From Liolophura sinensis (taxonomy: Eukaryota > Mollusca > Polyplacophora > Chitonida > Chitonidae): DNA of 64,000 nucleotides. A model generated the notes under the pieces. That model was given only the letters and a program-made list of their open reading frames with translations. It had not been told where the DNA came from and did no database searches. Location: NCBI RefSeq assembly GCF_032854445.1, contig NC_088295.1, forward strand, positions 81,266,644-81,330,643, written 5' to 3'. Positions 1-12,200 of the stretch are shown here, piece by piece; position 1 is the first letter of the stretch, and each line of letters begins with the position of its first letter. A program made the position numbers and the translations under genes.

Positions 1-1150
1 AAGCACCGGAAACTTGAATGTGAAAGTCCTAATTTGACTGCACATAAGACTTCGGATAGGTGTCTAAATACACGTTCAAGTATAAAACTTATGAATGAGA
101 TCTAGATATCAGTTGTTTCCTGCTCAAGACTGCTATTTTCTTGCATGCTGGCTTATTTTTACTCTCTGTGCTCACTCGTTTTCAACTATAAGCTTATTGC
201 AAAGCGGGCTGAAAACACTGACCGTTGTGGCAGTATTGAGATAGGTGAAGCATCAGTCTGACAAATAAACAAAGTAAATATTCGACAGCTTCTTCAGGGT
301 AAACCTCTTATGTATGTTATATACGGAGTTTCAGTTGCAACAAGTCCACCATGTTCCAATTTGCCAATGAATCATCAGGCCCTTGGCCGAGCACCCCTGT
401 CGCTTCTAAGTGCCGCTCACATGTCTTTTAATTACATCCGCTGGAGTTCGACCGTTTTGGTATCCACATGAACCTTGACCTTTAACAACGTCGACATGAG
501 CTTGGTGGTGAAATTTCTGGACCCAGCTATAAATCTGGCCTTACGTGGTGTTTTGTGCATTTTGGATATTCACTATACTTGTACGCTTGACAAATTGCCC
601 TTGTCGGGCCTGAGTGAAATACGCCTATCCTTAGAAACATATGGTCATCTTTTAGAGTGTTATCGAATGTGTTCCCAGCTGTAGAGTCCGTAGAATGTGC
701 GGCTGACTGGCCTCCTTTGTTTAACACTTCGATCTAATAGTACTTTGTAACAATAGTTTTTACAGATTTAAATTATATTATGTAGTGTTTTGTTAGCTTG
801 GGCAATGACATATTTGTGACGTAATTCTGCGAGAATGTGTTGCACTGTTGTATTTCCAAAAACTCATTTGAATGAATTGGGGAAAGGGTTTTCGTCTTAG
901 CTGGCGGACGGTTTGTTTCACCTTTGTTTTTACTAGGTTTAACCTGTCATCGAGAACAGATGTGACTTTCTCATTTAACAGTGAACCAATTCTCCTTTCA
1001 TCGATGAAGAATTCGCCGAACATCAACACATTATTGAACTCACTTGTGTATTGCTTCACCAGTGAATCAGTCCAACAACCAGTGAATATCCACAATGAAT
1101 CAAATCATCCTTGAATCATTTACCAAGAATCATTATGCCAAATAAATAAC
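1..1150. other. No recognisable gene; probable intron of the plus-strand EGF-receptor-like gene
   Basis: I see no coding exon, SINE or RNA gene that I can support here. Open frames are short and lack flanking splice signals or family motifs. From about 1000 the sequence contains loose AATGAATCA-type words that lead into the 45-bp minisatellite starting near 1160. Confidence 0.4.
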
Positions 1151-1159
1151 TCCACAATC

Positions 1160-1555
1160 ATTGTTATAGCCCTTCAGAGAATGTACCCACCAATGAATCA
1201 GTCCATTGTTATAGTCCTTCAGAGAATGTACCCACCAATGAATCACTCCATTGTTATAGTCCTTCAGAGAATGTACCCACTAATGAATCAGTCCATTGTT
1301 ATAGTTTTTCAGAGAATGTACCCACCAATGAATCACTCCATTGTTATAGTTCTTCAGAGAATGTACCCACCAATGAATCAGTCCACTGTTATAGTCCTTC
1401 AGAGAACCTACCAGCCAATGAATCAGTCCATTGTTATAGTCCTTCAGAGAATGTACCCACCGATGAATCGGTCCATTTTTATAGTCCTTCAGAGGACCTA
1501 CCCACCAATGAATCAGTCCATTGTTATAGTCCTTTAGGGAACCTACCCACCTGTG
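1160..1555. repeat. 45-bp minisatellite, about 8-9 copies
   Basis: The unit begins CCTTCAGAGAATGTACCCAC and ends near CCATTGTTATAGT; successive copies start at 1171, 1216 and every 45 bp after that. Because 45 is a multiple of three, a 118-codon frame stays open (15-residue repeats starting MYPPMNQS). Nothing suggests it is translated: no family match, and it lies in what should be an intron. Copies drift at the right edge (1540-1560). Confidence 0.9.
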
Positions 1556-1812
1556 AATGAGTGAAACAAGCCATGACTGAATCAGTTAATTTACGAATCA
1601 CTATAGGCTTCTCTCCGACAATTAACCAGTCCGATAAAACTAATTATGATAAATCAGTTGAACATGCTAACGAAGCCAATATAACTTTAACTTTAGCTAG
1701 TACTTATACATCATGCGAACTACCGTTTCCATCAGTTGGTCCATAGCCAATGATTTCTTTATGAATAAATAACTGCATTTTCACGAAATTTGTTTGCAAT
1801 TCCTTGTTGTAG

Positions 1813-1953
1813 ACATAGACGAGTGTCGGAAGAGCAGAGCCAAGGGTCCAGTTTGTGGGAAGAACTCACTATGTACGAACACACTCGGCTCCTTCCGCTG
1901 TAAATGTGTGAACGGCTTCCGGTCAGCCTGGAAGGACAACATCAACTGTAACA
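1813..1953 (+). CDS. Calcium-binding EGF-like domain exon
   Basis: The acceptor TTGTAG and the donor GTGAGT frame a 141-bp symmetric phase-1 exon, the classic one-exon-per-cbEGF layout. The peptide starts DIDECRKS and has the cysteine order C-x8-C-x5-C-x8-C-x1-C, then a final C before the exon end. The D-x-D-E-C start is the calcium-binding signature, and the NTLGSFRC stretch is the usual aromatic turn. A symmetric phase-1 exon fits insertion in a longer EGF array upstream, outside the window. Confidence 0.88.
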
Positions 1954-3420
1954 GTGAGTACACGGCTTCAAATTATATCGGGTGGGCATAAAAAATGGGC
2001 CGTTCTTTGACACTCAATATCTCCGAAACCCTCGTACGTCAGCTTCTAAAAATTCACACACTCAAAAACCATTTTGCCCTAAGTATACAGACCAAATTTC
2101 ATCCTTTAAGATTCCTGTTCATGGGACCAAAATCAAAATAGAATCAAGAATGCATGTTCCAGTTATTTCAAAATGATGTTCTACCTTCTTGAAAAGGTGA
2201 TCAATTGGCCCTCCATCTTCTCGGCAGAAGGCGCACAAACCGAATCTCCTGAAGAGTAATTCTTTTCCAGCAGTTCTTGATGCGTGCTTTTAGTTCATCC
2301 TCAGTGAATTTTACCGTGCGACCCTCATAGGTCTCTGACAGGTGAGGCAATGTGGGTCACCGGGACGTGCGTTTTTGAGGCTATGTTTTCATTTTAACCC
2401 TGTGTACAGACTACTCAAGCTATGCCCTTGAAAATTGGTTAGTATATTAACAAAATCATGCCATTTGAATATCTAAAGTTTGAAAGGGTTTGGACAAAGG
2501 ATAATGGAGCAATGCAACATCAAAGTATGGCCCATTTTTTATGTCCACCCGATATATATTAATATGGAGCACCCAATATAGACTTGATAGTAAAAGATAT
2601 TACATATGGACGATTGTTAAGTGCCAGTTGGATGGGAATTCACCACGGGCGACGTCATTGTTGGTAGGGTTTTGAATATACCTCAGTGTATGAAATCTCG
2701 GTTGTAGCTTTTGGTTCTTCAGGCATTCCTCATACAGTCACACATCCTTTAATGGCACCAGATTATTGTTGCACGCAGTTGCAGGGGTTAATTTAACCTA
2801 TGAAGCACTGGACTATATGGGCTCAAGCAGGTCATGACTAGACTCAGGTATAGACTTGTGCGTTGACTTAGTGAAATAATCATTGTGCAGCCACCCACGA
2901 CCAAATTCATTTGCCCATGGTAATGTCATCATTCTTGCATTTAGTCCAAACAACCGTTATAGTCTGTCAGTCCTGTATGATCCAGTTATGATTTCTCCCG
3001 CTCATTTATATTTCAAATCATGGCTGTGGACTGATGTAACCCCTTCCTCCAAATGGTTTATTTGCTATGCGATTAATCGACTGTCTTCCACGTCTGACGT
3101 TCTCAAACGTCCTCCAGAGTAACCATTAAAACTGCGAGAGTCCGTGCGATACACGTATGTATACTTTGCACAAAACGTTATGTGAAAGAAAGATCCGCAG
3201 AGGACATCAAATTTACCAGACAACTTCCTGTGCTTTGTGAGGGGTTTAAAGCATTTGACATCGGTGTAACCTCTTGATATTTCCAGCGCTCACATCCACT
3301 GAATGGAGTCCGTTAAAGTTACTCTCCATATACAGCATACATACATACAGCATACATACATACATCATACATACATACAGCATACATACAGCACACCTAC
3401 ATACGGCACACCTACATACA

Positions 3421-3454
<34 letters not shown>

Positions 3455-6400
3455 CATACATACATACATACATACATACAAACATACATACATACATACA
3501 TACATACATACATACATACATACATACATACATACATACATACATACATACATACATACATACATACATACAGCACACATACATACAGCATACATACATA
3601 CAGCATATATACATGCAGCACACATACATACATCACATATACATACATCACACATACATACAGCATACATATATACATACATACATACATACATACATAC
3701 ATACATACATACATACATACATACAGCATACATACATGCAGCACACATACATGCAGCTTACATACATACAGCATACGTACATAGAGCATACATACAGCAT
3801 ACATACAGCATGCATACATACAGCACATACATACAGCATATATATATATACACAGTACACATACATAGGACACACATACATACATACAGCATTTATACAA
3901 CATACATACATACAGTGCACATACATACAGTGCACATACATGCAGCATACATACATACATACATACATACATACATACATACATACATACATACATACAT
4001 ACATACATACATACATACATACAGCACACATGCAACACACATACATGCAGCATACATGCATGCAGCATACATACATACAGCATACATACATACAGCACAC
4101 ATACATACAGCATACATACATACATACATACATACATACATACATACATACATACATACATACATACATACATACATACAGCACACATGCAACACACATA
4201 CATGCAGCATACATGCATGCAGCATACATACATACAGCATACATACATACAGCACACATACATACAGCATACATACATACATACATACATACATACATAC
4301 ATACATACATACATACATACATACATACAGCACACATGCAACACACATACATGCAGCATACATGCATGCAGCATACATACATACAGCATACATACATACA
4401 GCACACATACATACAGCATACATACATACATACATACAACATACATGCATACAGCACACATACATACAGCACATATACATACATACAGCATACATACATA
4501 CAAGACGCTAAGGGATGAAGTATGACAACATACGAGCTTGGTAATTCTATGACGCTGTATATATTTTAAAGACAAATAATATTACGTGCAATATTGTACC
4601 GTGTTACAAACAGATTGCCAGTGTATCACACACTTGTTACAAACGGAATACCATTGTATCATACACTTGTTACAAACAGATTGCCAGTGTATCATACACT
4701 TGTTACAAACAGATTGCCAGTGTGTCATACACTGGCTTTTATTCTTCACGACGCCATAGTTTACATAAGTCTGTGTTATATATCCCTGGTTAGTAAAACC
4801 GTATGAGCGACAAAGAAGGTGTCATCTTTTCGGTGAATGTCTTCCCCCCTTATTTTGATCAACGCCCAAAGAGAAAGGCAGCTTAACATTCATATACATA
4901 CATCCCGTGTCTCTGTCGGACTGTCATTGGTACGGTGTATTGATGATTGTAGCTACAGCTGCAGGCCAACTTTTCCCATGTTAATTTTATTGCGCAAGCA
5001 TGTGCATGTTAATTGTCTTCATGTTCTGTTGAAGCATGTACATTTTCCCTTAAGGTATAGTGACATCATTGTGTTTGCTGTATATAATATCACCTCGGTT
5101 AACTAGTTATGACGAATGAAAAAAACTGAGCCTATAGTTTAATGTAATCCAGAGCAACTGTTATAGACCTTATTATTATGCTTATGTAGTCATATAGTCA
5201 GTGGTTACACATTATACTGCAATATAAATGTATGTTTTATCTGTACAGTTAAAGTGGCAACTCAGCAATCTGTAGCGGCACAAAGTTTCGGTAAGTATAA
5301 CTTGAAGTACCGTGTATAAAAAGTATGTTAAAGTTATAAAACTCTTGTTTGTAAGAAGAACGCACACTTGCGTCACATTTCTTCTTTCTTCTCCATTCAG
5401 AGTGATATAGTGTCCTTCTGCATGATAGAGGACTTTAGCGGGCTTCATAGTGATAGCACCCTCCAGAGTGATATTGCGTCCTTCTCATAGCAGGCTTCAA
5501 GGTAATAGCTATATCAGAGTGATATAGCCCTCTTCTGATAGCAGACTTCAGGGTGATAGCGCCCTTCAGATTAACATAGCGCCCTTCTGATAGAGGGCCT
5601 CAGAGTGATAGTGCAGTCTGATAGCGGGCTTCAGGATGGTAGCGGATTTTTCATTGCCAACTTCGGGTAATAATGCACTTCACGGTGGTTAGCGCCATTC
5701 TGATAGCGGGCTTCAGGGTGATAGCGCACTTTAGAGTGAAAGGCTGCAAATATTAATGACGCATTACATGTATTTATAAAAACACAGCATTAATGTGCAA
5801 ACGACTTGCTGTTCATATGTGAACGCAGACGTTTTATCCATAAAAGCGTTACATGTGCTTGGTTGGTCTATACACGCTTACGTTTTTATTAAAACATGGG
5901 CTGGCATCCTTTTTATGACATTGACGTTTTCAGTAAATCATTTCCAACGTTTTCTCCAAAACGAATGGTGACATGTCTACTAGAATAGTCAAATAGCCGT
6001 TTTTATATCAGTTTTTACCGTGTAGCGCATTTCAGGGTGATAGTGCCCTTCTGATTTCGTGTTTCAGGGTAACAGTGCCCTTTCTTAAAGCGGGCTTCAG
6101 TTTGGTTGCACACTTCTGAAAGTGGGCTTCATTAGTTAATTATGAGAGTGCCCAAACTTTCCTGGTGGATTCGATAGATGTCATACTTTGTTCGTTTGTT
6201 CACTTTGCTTGCTTCTAGTTTCACGACGTGTCTCGTAATATTTCCGTGTGGCAGGCGCGTCTCTATATGCCGATTACATCCATCTATGAGTGTCTATATT
6301 AATTATCTGACCTTTGTAACATATAAATTTGTACTTATATTAGATGTGCACAAGATTGGCCTTGCTGTTGGAGTAAGCGTCGTTGTTCTCGGCCTGACGC

Positions 6401-7581
6401 TGCTTATACTCTGCGTTCTTCACAAACGAAAGTGAGTATCAGCTTGAAGCGGAGATATGTTTTTCTTTTGTTTTTGTTTTTTTGATTAGAAACCTACACC
6501 ACTTGGTTACTAGCTGGCCAGTATATAGTAAGGCTTTAACTGGAAACTACCCAAAACCCACAAGCCCCATAACATTCACTTCACCATCAATTAAGTGATT
6601 TTTGATTCCATCAACGCCAGGGTGTTGACACAATATGTTGTATTCTCGATACAAAGAGTCACATTCTTTAACCAACATTTCGAATAACAGTGGTATTCGG
6701 TTATAGGTTTATTGTTTTTGGTAATTTTCTCGGTGTTTTTTCCACACTCAGTGAATTCTTACAAAAGCATTCGGTTTTTCAGGAAACGCTCACGCAAGTG
6801 TTCTGTCAAAAGGCTTTACCATAAAAATGGACAACCAATCAAAATATCGGTATTGACAGGGCGGGAGTCAAGTTACGTCAACGTCATTTTGACGTCACAA
6901 GAGGACAAGAATTCTCCGGATAACGGCATCCTGGGAGAAAAGGTAGAAGACGCCAAACAGAAAGGCCATATTTATTCCAACGAAATCGAATTGGAAGTGA
7001 ACCTTGCGAAAGATCAGAGTAATTTTAGGAAAACAAACACATTGCCGTCCCTGGAATCTGGGTACGTCAATCACGACACCATCAAGAAAGCCAGGCGTTC
7101 ACTCTCACACAATGGAACAGCCCGATGTAAGATCAACATCCGAAGACCCTTCAGTGACAGCTCTGTGCGCGTCTCCGGCATCTCTGATGAGCTTCAGCAC
7201 AAATTTTCACTGCTAAGAAAGAAAAATGACGGTGATTTCGAGAAGTTACCAGCGTCCCGTGGGGATTATGATCGCCTGCAGAGAGGCAGTACGGTGTCCC
7301 CTCGTCCGTCAGTAGATAAGCGTGCCGAACATATCTACGCTTCTCCTGACCCGGAAGACACCGAGGATGACCTCTCCGCCTCTGGCTCGGTGTTTGACAT
7401 TTACCAGCCCGTCCCTGATGACATCGTCACCGATAGTACATCTCTGATGGACATCGAAGCCAGTACCATATACGAGCCAGTTATCTACAGCATACCCAAC
7501 AAACCTCCAAAGCAGGAAAGAATTTATGCCAATGATATTCCAAAGTGTGACCAACTTCTAGGCCCTTTAGCTGTGGACTGA
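1813..7581 (+). CDS. 3' part of a single-pass EGF-domain receptor-like gene
   Basis: Four exons chain in phase on the plus strand: 1813-1953 (47 codons, phase 1-1), 5249-5290 (14 codons, phase 1-1), 6344-6431 (phase 1-2) and 6783-7581 ending in a stop. All have AG/GT boundaries. The product ends with one calcium-binding EGF domain (DIDEC start, six cysteines), a short Gln/Ala/Ser linker, one transmembrane helix (about GLAVGVSVVVLGLTLLILCV) with a basic stop-transfer sequence KRKKRSRK, and a cytoplasmic tail of about 265 residues. Known cbEGF domains bind calcium in extracellular proteins; the rest of the ectodomain lies left of the window. The tail is rich in tyrosine motifs, suggesting adaptor docking (inference). 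I do not recognise an ortholog, so no symbol is given. Confidence 0.72.
1974..2557. mobile_element. Mariner/Tc1-derived relic with about 37-bp terminal inverted repeats
   Basis: The left end (about 1975-2012, TATATCGGGTGGGCATAAAA...) and the right end (about 2521-2556) are near-perfect inverted repeats, flanked by TA-rich sequence compatible with TA target duplication. Inside, on the minus strand around 2110-2330, is a decayed frame reading like the C-terminus of a mariner/Tc1 transposase (ELKARIKNCWKRITLQEI, then in another frame CREDGGPIDHLFKK). It is internally deleted and frameshifted, so it cannot encode an active enzyme. It sits just after the cbEGF exon donor. Confidence 0.75.
2560..3325. 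other. Intronic sequence, nothing recognised
   Basis: Intron of the plus-strand receptor-like gene between the mariner relic and the TACA microsatellite. I find no exon with matching phase, no SINE and no RNA gene. Confidence 0.4.
3328..4505. repeat. Long TACA/CATA microsatellite with higher-order units
   Basis: About 1.2 kb of almost pure TACA repeats broken by CAGCA and TGCA variants. A composite block with GCACACATGCAACACACA occurs three times, starting near 4024, 4181 and 4330 (spacings 157 and 149 bp), so whole segments have been duplicated, not only single units. Very long open frames on both strands (Tyr-Ile-His or Cys-Met-Tyr-Val repeats) are artefacts of the repeat. Confidence 0.97.
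4602..4735. repeat. 33-bp minisatellite, four copies
   Basis: Unit TGTTACAAACAGATTGCCAG followed by TGTATCATACACT, repeated four times, the second and last copies diverged. It lies in the intron after the TACA array. Confidence 0.9.
5249..5290 (+). CDS. 42-bp linker exon of the receptor-like gene
   Basis: Flanked by TGTACAG and GTAAGT. It enters and leaves in phase 1, exactly matching the cbEGF exon upstream and the transmembrane exon downstream, and adds a juxtamembrane linker IKVATQQSVAAQSF. Small size makes it less certain than its neighbours; the phase match on both sides is the main support. Confidence 0.6.
5395..6135. repeat. Degenerate minisatellite with GATAGCGGGCTTCAGGGTGA core
   Basis: Imperfect units of about 30-38 bp built on TTCTGATAGCGGGCTTCAGG and GTGATAGCGCCC fill 5395-5745 and return at 6020-6130, separated by unique sequence. 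The array starts about 100 bp after the donor of the 5249-5290 exon. It is too diverged to count copies accurately. Confidence 0.75.
6344..7581 (+). CDS. Transmembrane exon and terminal cytoplasmic-tail exon
   Basis: Exon 6344-6431 encodes the transmembrane helix. Exon 6783-7581 follows a TTTTTCAG acceptor and encodes the tail, completing the shared Lys codon (AA|G) and continuing KKRSRKC. Tyrosine codons lie at 6874 (YVNV), 6973 (YSNE), 7063 (YVNH), 7267 (YDRL), 7336 (YASP), 7402 (YQPV), 7471 (YEPV), 7486 (YSIP) and 7525 (YAND). Four fit pY-x-N, the Grb2 SH2 consensus; several others fit Y-x-x-P. The tail is otherwise Ser/Lys/Asp-rich with no catalytic domain. It ends LGPLAVD and a TGA stop. 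Confidence 0.82.
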
Positions 7582-7799
7582 CCTCTATAACAACCGACAA
7601 AAAATCTTATGAAGAAGAAAGCAGGGCCACTTTCATAAAACTTCATAAAATCATATTTCACGTAACCTTTTTCGTAGAAGACCTTGTCTAGGTTGTAGCT
7701 TCGTAAGGTGACGTGATTTATGAGAAAAGTTATATAAAGCTCGATTTGTTTTGCGAATGTGATTTGTAGAGAAGCGGCTAGAATCTTATGCCATTATTC

Positions 7800-8010
7800 A
7801 TTTGATTGGTATTTTACGCTTTAATCAAAGATATTTCTCTTAATACGACGATCAGCATTGGTTGGAAGAAACGGAACAGAGCTTGGGGAAAACTCACGAC
7901 CATCCACTGGTTGCTGGCAGTCGTTCTCGCGAACGACCGAAGAAGCAGGCGGCGTGAGCTGGACTTGAGCTCTCAGCGACTGCATTGATGAGAGTCTTCT
8001 GGACCTCTTT
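7800..8010 (-). mobile_element. Degraded MetaSINE-like SINE, tRNA end truncated
   Basis: Reads as the reverse complement of the common SINE in this window: TTGATTGGTATTTTACG at the left, then CGATCAGCATTGG, CTCACGACCATCC and GAGCTGGACTTGAGCTCTCA. It loses similarity near GATGAGAGTCTTCTGG before the tRNA-like A box. Confidence 0.75.
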
Positions 8011-8741
8011 TGCACTCTGTTCGTTCCGATGTAGGATATTAAAAGGCTAGAATGTTAGAGTTTAATTAATTAAACACAATTAAGCTTGTACTCAGCTAGC
8101 CTACATGACATATTATACTACACGTGTTAGATGTGATATACCTAAATACAGTGTATCGGCGTGTTAAATACTATAGGTGACACAGTATCTCTGTATACGA
8201 CTGTACTTCTCCCAACCGTTCATTGAACTCAATGAAATGAAGGGTTTTGATCAATGTCGGTTTATGAAATATATTTCTCTAACTGTGAAGATTGTGTCAC
8301 ACTATTTCCTGCGTTAATATTTCTGGAAAACACGATTGTGTGAATGTGAGTGAATAAGGAATTCAGTTAGAGTGTTTACAAAGTGTTATAAACACAGTCA
8401 AAACACATCAACACCGTGCAGGTATTTGGCAGAACAAGCACGAGAACCTGGTTGGGATGCCTTTGGAATTTGAATCTGAAACTGAATACTAATACGTATA
8501 TCCCTTTCAAATAATTGCACTCTACTCTCTTTTAAATTGTATGCATGTAAATGATATTCTGGTTCAGGGTGGAAATTATGATATACATATGGCTGTTGTA
8601 TTATCCGTGCCAGAAAGATACCCTCATCCCCATATATAATCTATGGCACAAAAGGTACGGAATCCAGCCTTTTAACAAAGGATTTCTAGACCACTTGCCT
8701 TTCATCAGTATTTCGTGCAAGTCATAGTTCTGTATTATATT

Positions 8742-8830
8742 TATTTATTTATTTCACTGGTGTTTTACTCCGTACTTACACGACGGCGGTCAGCATTATG
8801 GTGAGAGGAAACCGGGCACCGTCCGAAGTA
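8742..8830 (-). mobile_element. SINE 3'-body fragment
   Basis: ATTTATTTATTTCACTGGTG then ACGACGGCGGTCAGCATTAT and GGAAACCGGGCACCG match the 3' body of the same SINE family. The tRNA half is absent. Confidence 0.75.
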
Positions 8831-9236
8831 AACCTTACTTCGGACTTACTTCTGTCACTTCCATAACTATCCTGTACACCTAATCGTGTAATGGCGCCTA
8901 ACACTTGAAACCCGTGCTCTTAATCGTGGGCCTTCGCTTATAATAAAGTATTGTGCGGTCTATTGCCGATAGATGGCGTGCCCCGATCTACTGAGTCCAT
9001 AAAAGACAAAATGGACAAGACGTCAAATTCATCAGCATCTTCTTGGCATATGTGACAAGCGCACTGTGTTTACGTAGGCCCGACAATCAGGATTTGTCCA
9101 CATACATGTACACATTTTCCACATGCTCCTTGAGCTATCGTTAGGTAAGTACATGTTTGCGAGGAAATAACACAATTAACGTCAGATATTTGTAAAAGAC
9201 AACACTTTATGTCTACCAGTATTCTGTATTTTATTA

Positions 9237-12200
9237 TCAGCTACAGTGTCATAAATTTACAGAGAGGGACTTATTAATTAATAAGGCTTTCACAAGGCGC
9301 TACTTGTAAATCTACAAGCTCATCTACCACCTTCTTCAAATCAAAGCTCAGAAAGTCAGGCTAATTAAATTGTTGTAAAGCTTTTAATTAGGTGTAATAT
9401 CTCCAATGCTATTATCTGTGTATAAAGGCCCCCAATTACTACAGAGGCAACAGTTTGGCAGGCATGAATAATATCAATCATATCCAATGCTGTTACACAA
9501 TGTCTTCGTGTACCATACATGTATAAATAAAAGCCAAGTTCTGGACAACTCCTGATATGCGCCATTAAAACTTGATTAAGATCGAGGACGCACTTCAAAC
9601 ATACATAGCTTAAAATGTACTACATACTAAGTAAGCAGCCATGTTGATATCAAATTTATAACTGGACAGGTACATACAGACTTCAAGATACGGTAAGTAC
9701 AATATAAGCATAAGATTAGCATAAAGCTAATGGCCCTAACAGGTAAATCTATTAAACAGTTACCTGAGCAACACAGTGGTAAGGCTTTACGCATAAGAAT
9801 TATATATAATCTGGTATGATGTTCAGGATGGGAAACGCTCCCTTACACCCCACCCCCAACAATCCCCACCCCACAGAACAAAAAAGTCAGCTGTGAAACA
9901 GCATTTCAAAATGTGTTCAAAGTTACTTGTCTGTTCCCTAAACTTTGCCACTACAGAACTTTGAAGAGCAGGGGCTTAAATGACCAATCACATCCTCACT
10001 TCATACCATCTTTTACCACCTATGGTATGTAATATAAAGGAAACCCAGCGTATAAAATACCCAGTAATGGTTGAACCATAGCCAGTTTATAGTAATGACT
10101 ATAATAACACATGCAGCAAACAGACTAGCCTGGCAACGCACTCTATCAGACAAATGTCAGAGTAATATACATCATATTACACGCGAATACACAACTGGCA
10201 TTTTTATATCCATCACTTTCAACATTCTCAATGAACAGCACCAAAAGAGTGAGATCACAAATAGAGTGAACAGGGCTGAAAGAAGTTAAAAGTTGCACAA
10301 AAATAGTATGCATGTATTACCTCTTCGTGTATACAATGCCAATGAAAACACGATGCCAATTTGTACCTTGCTGAACTATTACTGAATAACTTACACAGTT
10401 CATCTCATTAAACAAAATGAAAACCATAACAAAAATAAATCGTGTATTTGAACATATATACTAAAATAGAAATGTAAGAAAATGGTAAAGCCTCTCTTAG
10501 TAGACCACAAAAAAAAATAGTATCAACACACGCCAAATGAAATGTGGTAAATAAATACCTCAGTATTATGCTCTCATTAGTGTTATTGCACAAACATACA
10601 TGTACATAAATTATTATCCTGATGAGATCAGATAAAGCTCAGAACATATACCACTGTATCAGCACCAGCCATTAACAACATGCTAAAGAGAAAATCTACC
10701 ACTACACATGCACACTAGAGTTATACATCCTCTGTTGTCCACATCCATGCTGCGGTTAGAGATTAAACGCGTAATCCTAAAGGAAACCTGCCACCTGCAA
10801 TAGTTTAGCACTATTAAGGGTGTGACAAGTGGATAGAGGGTGGATCTACATTTTTACGTTTCTTTATAGTTTTGTAACAGGTGTTCAAGCGGGTGAGCTT
10901 TGCTTACAGGACTCAACAGAGAGCTACCAGGGATCTCTCATTCCATAGTGCCTCAGCAGTACAGAGTTAATATCAGTGGTACCCAAATGTACATGTATGC
11001 TTATAAATTTTCTACAGTATATTCATATACACTGGCCATCCCTACATAAAGGTGAGCTTTCCTAACAAGACAATCAAGCTTTGCATTGCCTTTCCATGAC
11101 CTAGAGAGAGTTGGACATCGTGACAGTGATCTGTCTTTTATAGCTTAACACCATTTCGTCAGTATTACAGTTACGTTTTGGCGAGGCCGACTGGTAGACT
11201 GGCATGAAGTCCACAGTAGAGATAACACTTGTCTAACCCAAGCAACTACAGGCTGAGGTTTTATCTATTAGTGTTATTTTTGCGTCCATCATGATCAGTA
11301 TTAGTACAATCCTCACCTAAATTGTATCTGAAGATCTACCTTGGAATACCTCAATGAGTGGGCTTATTAAAAGTTTGCCATCAACAGACTCACACGGCAA
11401 AACTTCTTCAGTCTCTCTTGGATGTGGTGTGCCACTGATGTCCAACTTATATTTTACAATGTTTACTACAAGGCGAGAAACGGGCGGAGATATGCAGACA
11501 GGATACTGAGTCATAGAAGACCAAGCTGAAGTTGTTCACACGAAACTCATCAAAATATCCTTTCTTTCAAACTCAGTGATCCAAACCTAGCAAGATGTCA
11601 GCTGCTATCAAGAATGAGCGACATGCAGACGTAACTGGTCATCAGAACTCACCGACCTAAACAGCAAAACGGCATAGGGGTTAATTATACAGTCATCACT
11701 CGTACAAACAGCAATTTATGCAACAGCGCAAATTCAGCTGTTATAACTTCTGCATGTACTTTGTGTTGTCCTGTGGCAACTCCAACAAAATGCAAGGCGA
11801 TACACGATTTAATATTTACACAATTTTCAATTTTTCAAGTTTTGATTCCATTTTAGTTTCATCGAAATTCTTGAAAATGGTTTAAGTCAAACCGAAATAT
11901 CGACTCCTGAATCGCCTTGCATCATTTTGTTGGTTTTGTCATGAGCATTACTCTACTTTTTTATCAGTTGAAAAAAGCACAAATTGGCATATTGTAGTGT
12001 GTGAAGTAATAGAGACAAAGTTTTCTGTTATCATTATACAGCGTGAATTACTCTAAATAATGCTTCATAATTAAATCCTTCCTTTAAAAAGAGTCCACAG
12101 CTGAACATCATCAAGGTTCACTAACATGGTTGAGAGAATTTTACATGTAAATTTTGTACTGATGTCATCACTACTTAACAACACATATTAACTAGCGAGA

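Larger units (their letters stand above)
7582..9236. other. 3' UTR or intergenic sequence with SINE fragments
   Basis: Sequence after the stop of the receptor-like gene, without another coding exon that I can support. An AATAAA occurs at 8942-8947, after the second SINE fragment, but whether it serves this transcript cannot be judged. Two degraded SINE fragments (7800-8010, 8742-8830) lie inside. Confidence 0.4.

Noticed and set aside
3246-4575. Very long open frames on both strands in the TACA array (up to 414 codons)
   Set aside because: A tetranucleotide repeat without stop codons opens all frames; the translations are pure repeats with no flanking gene structure.
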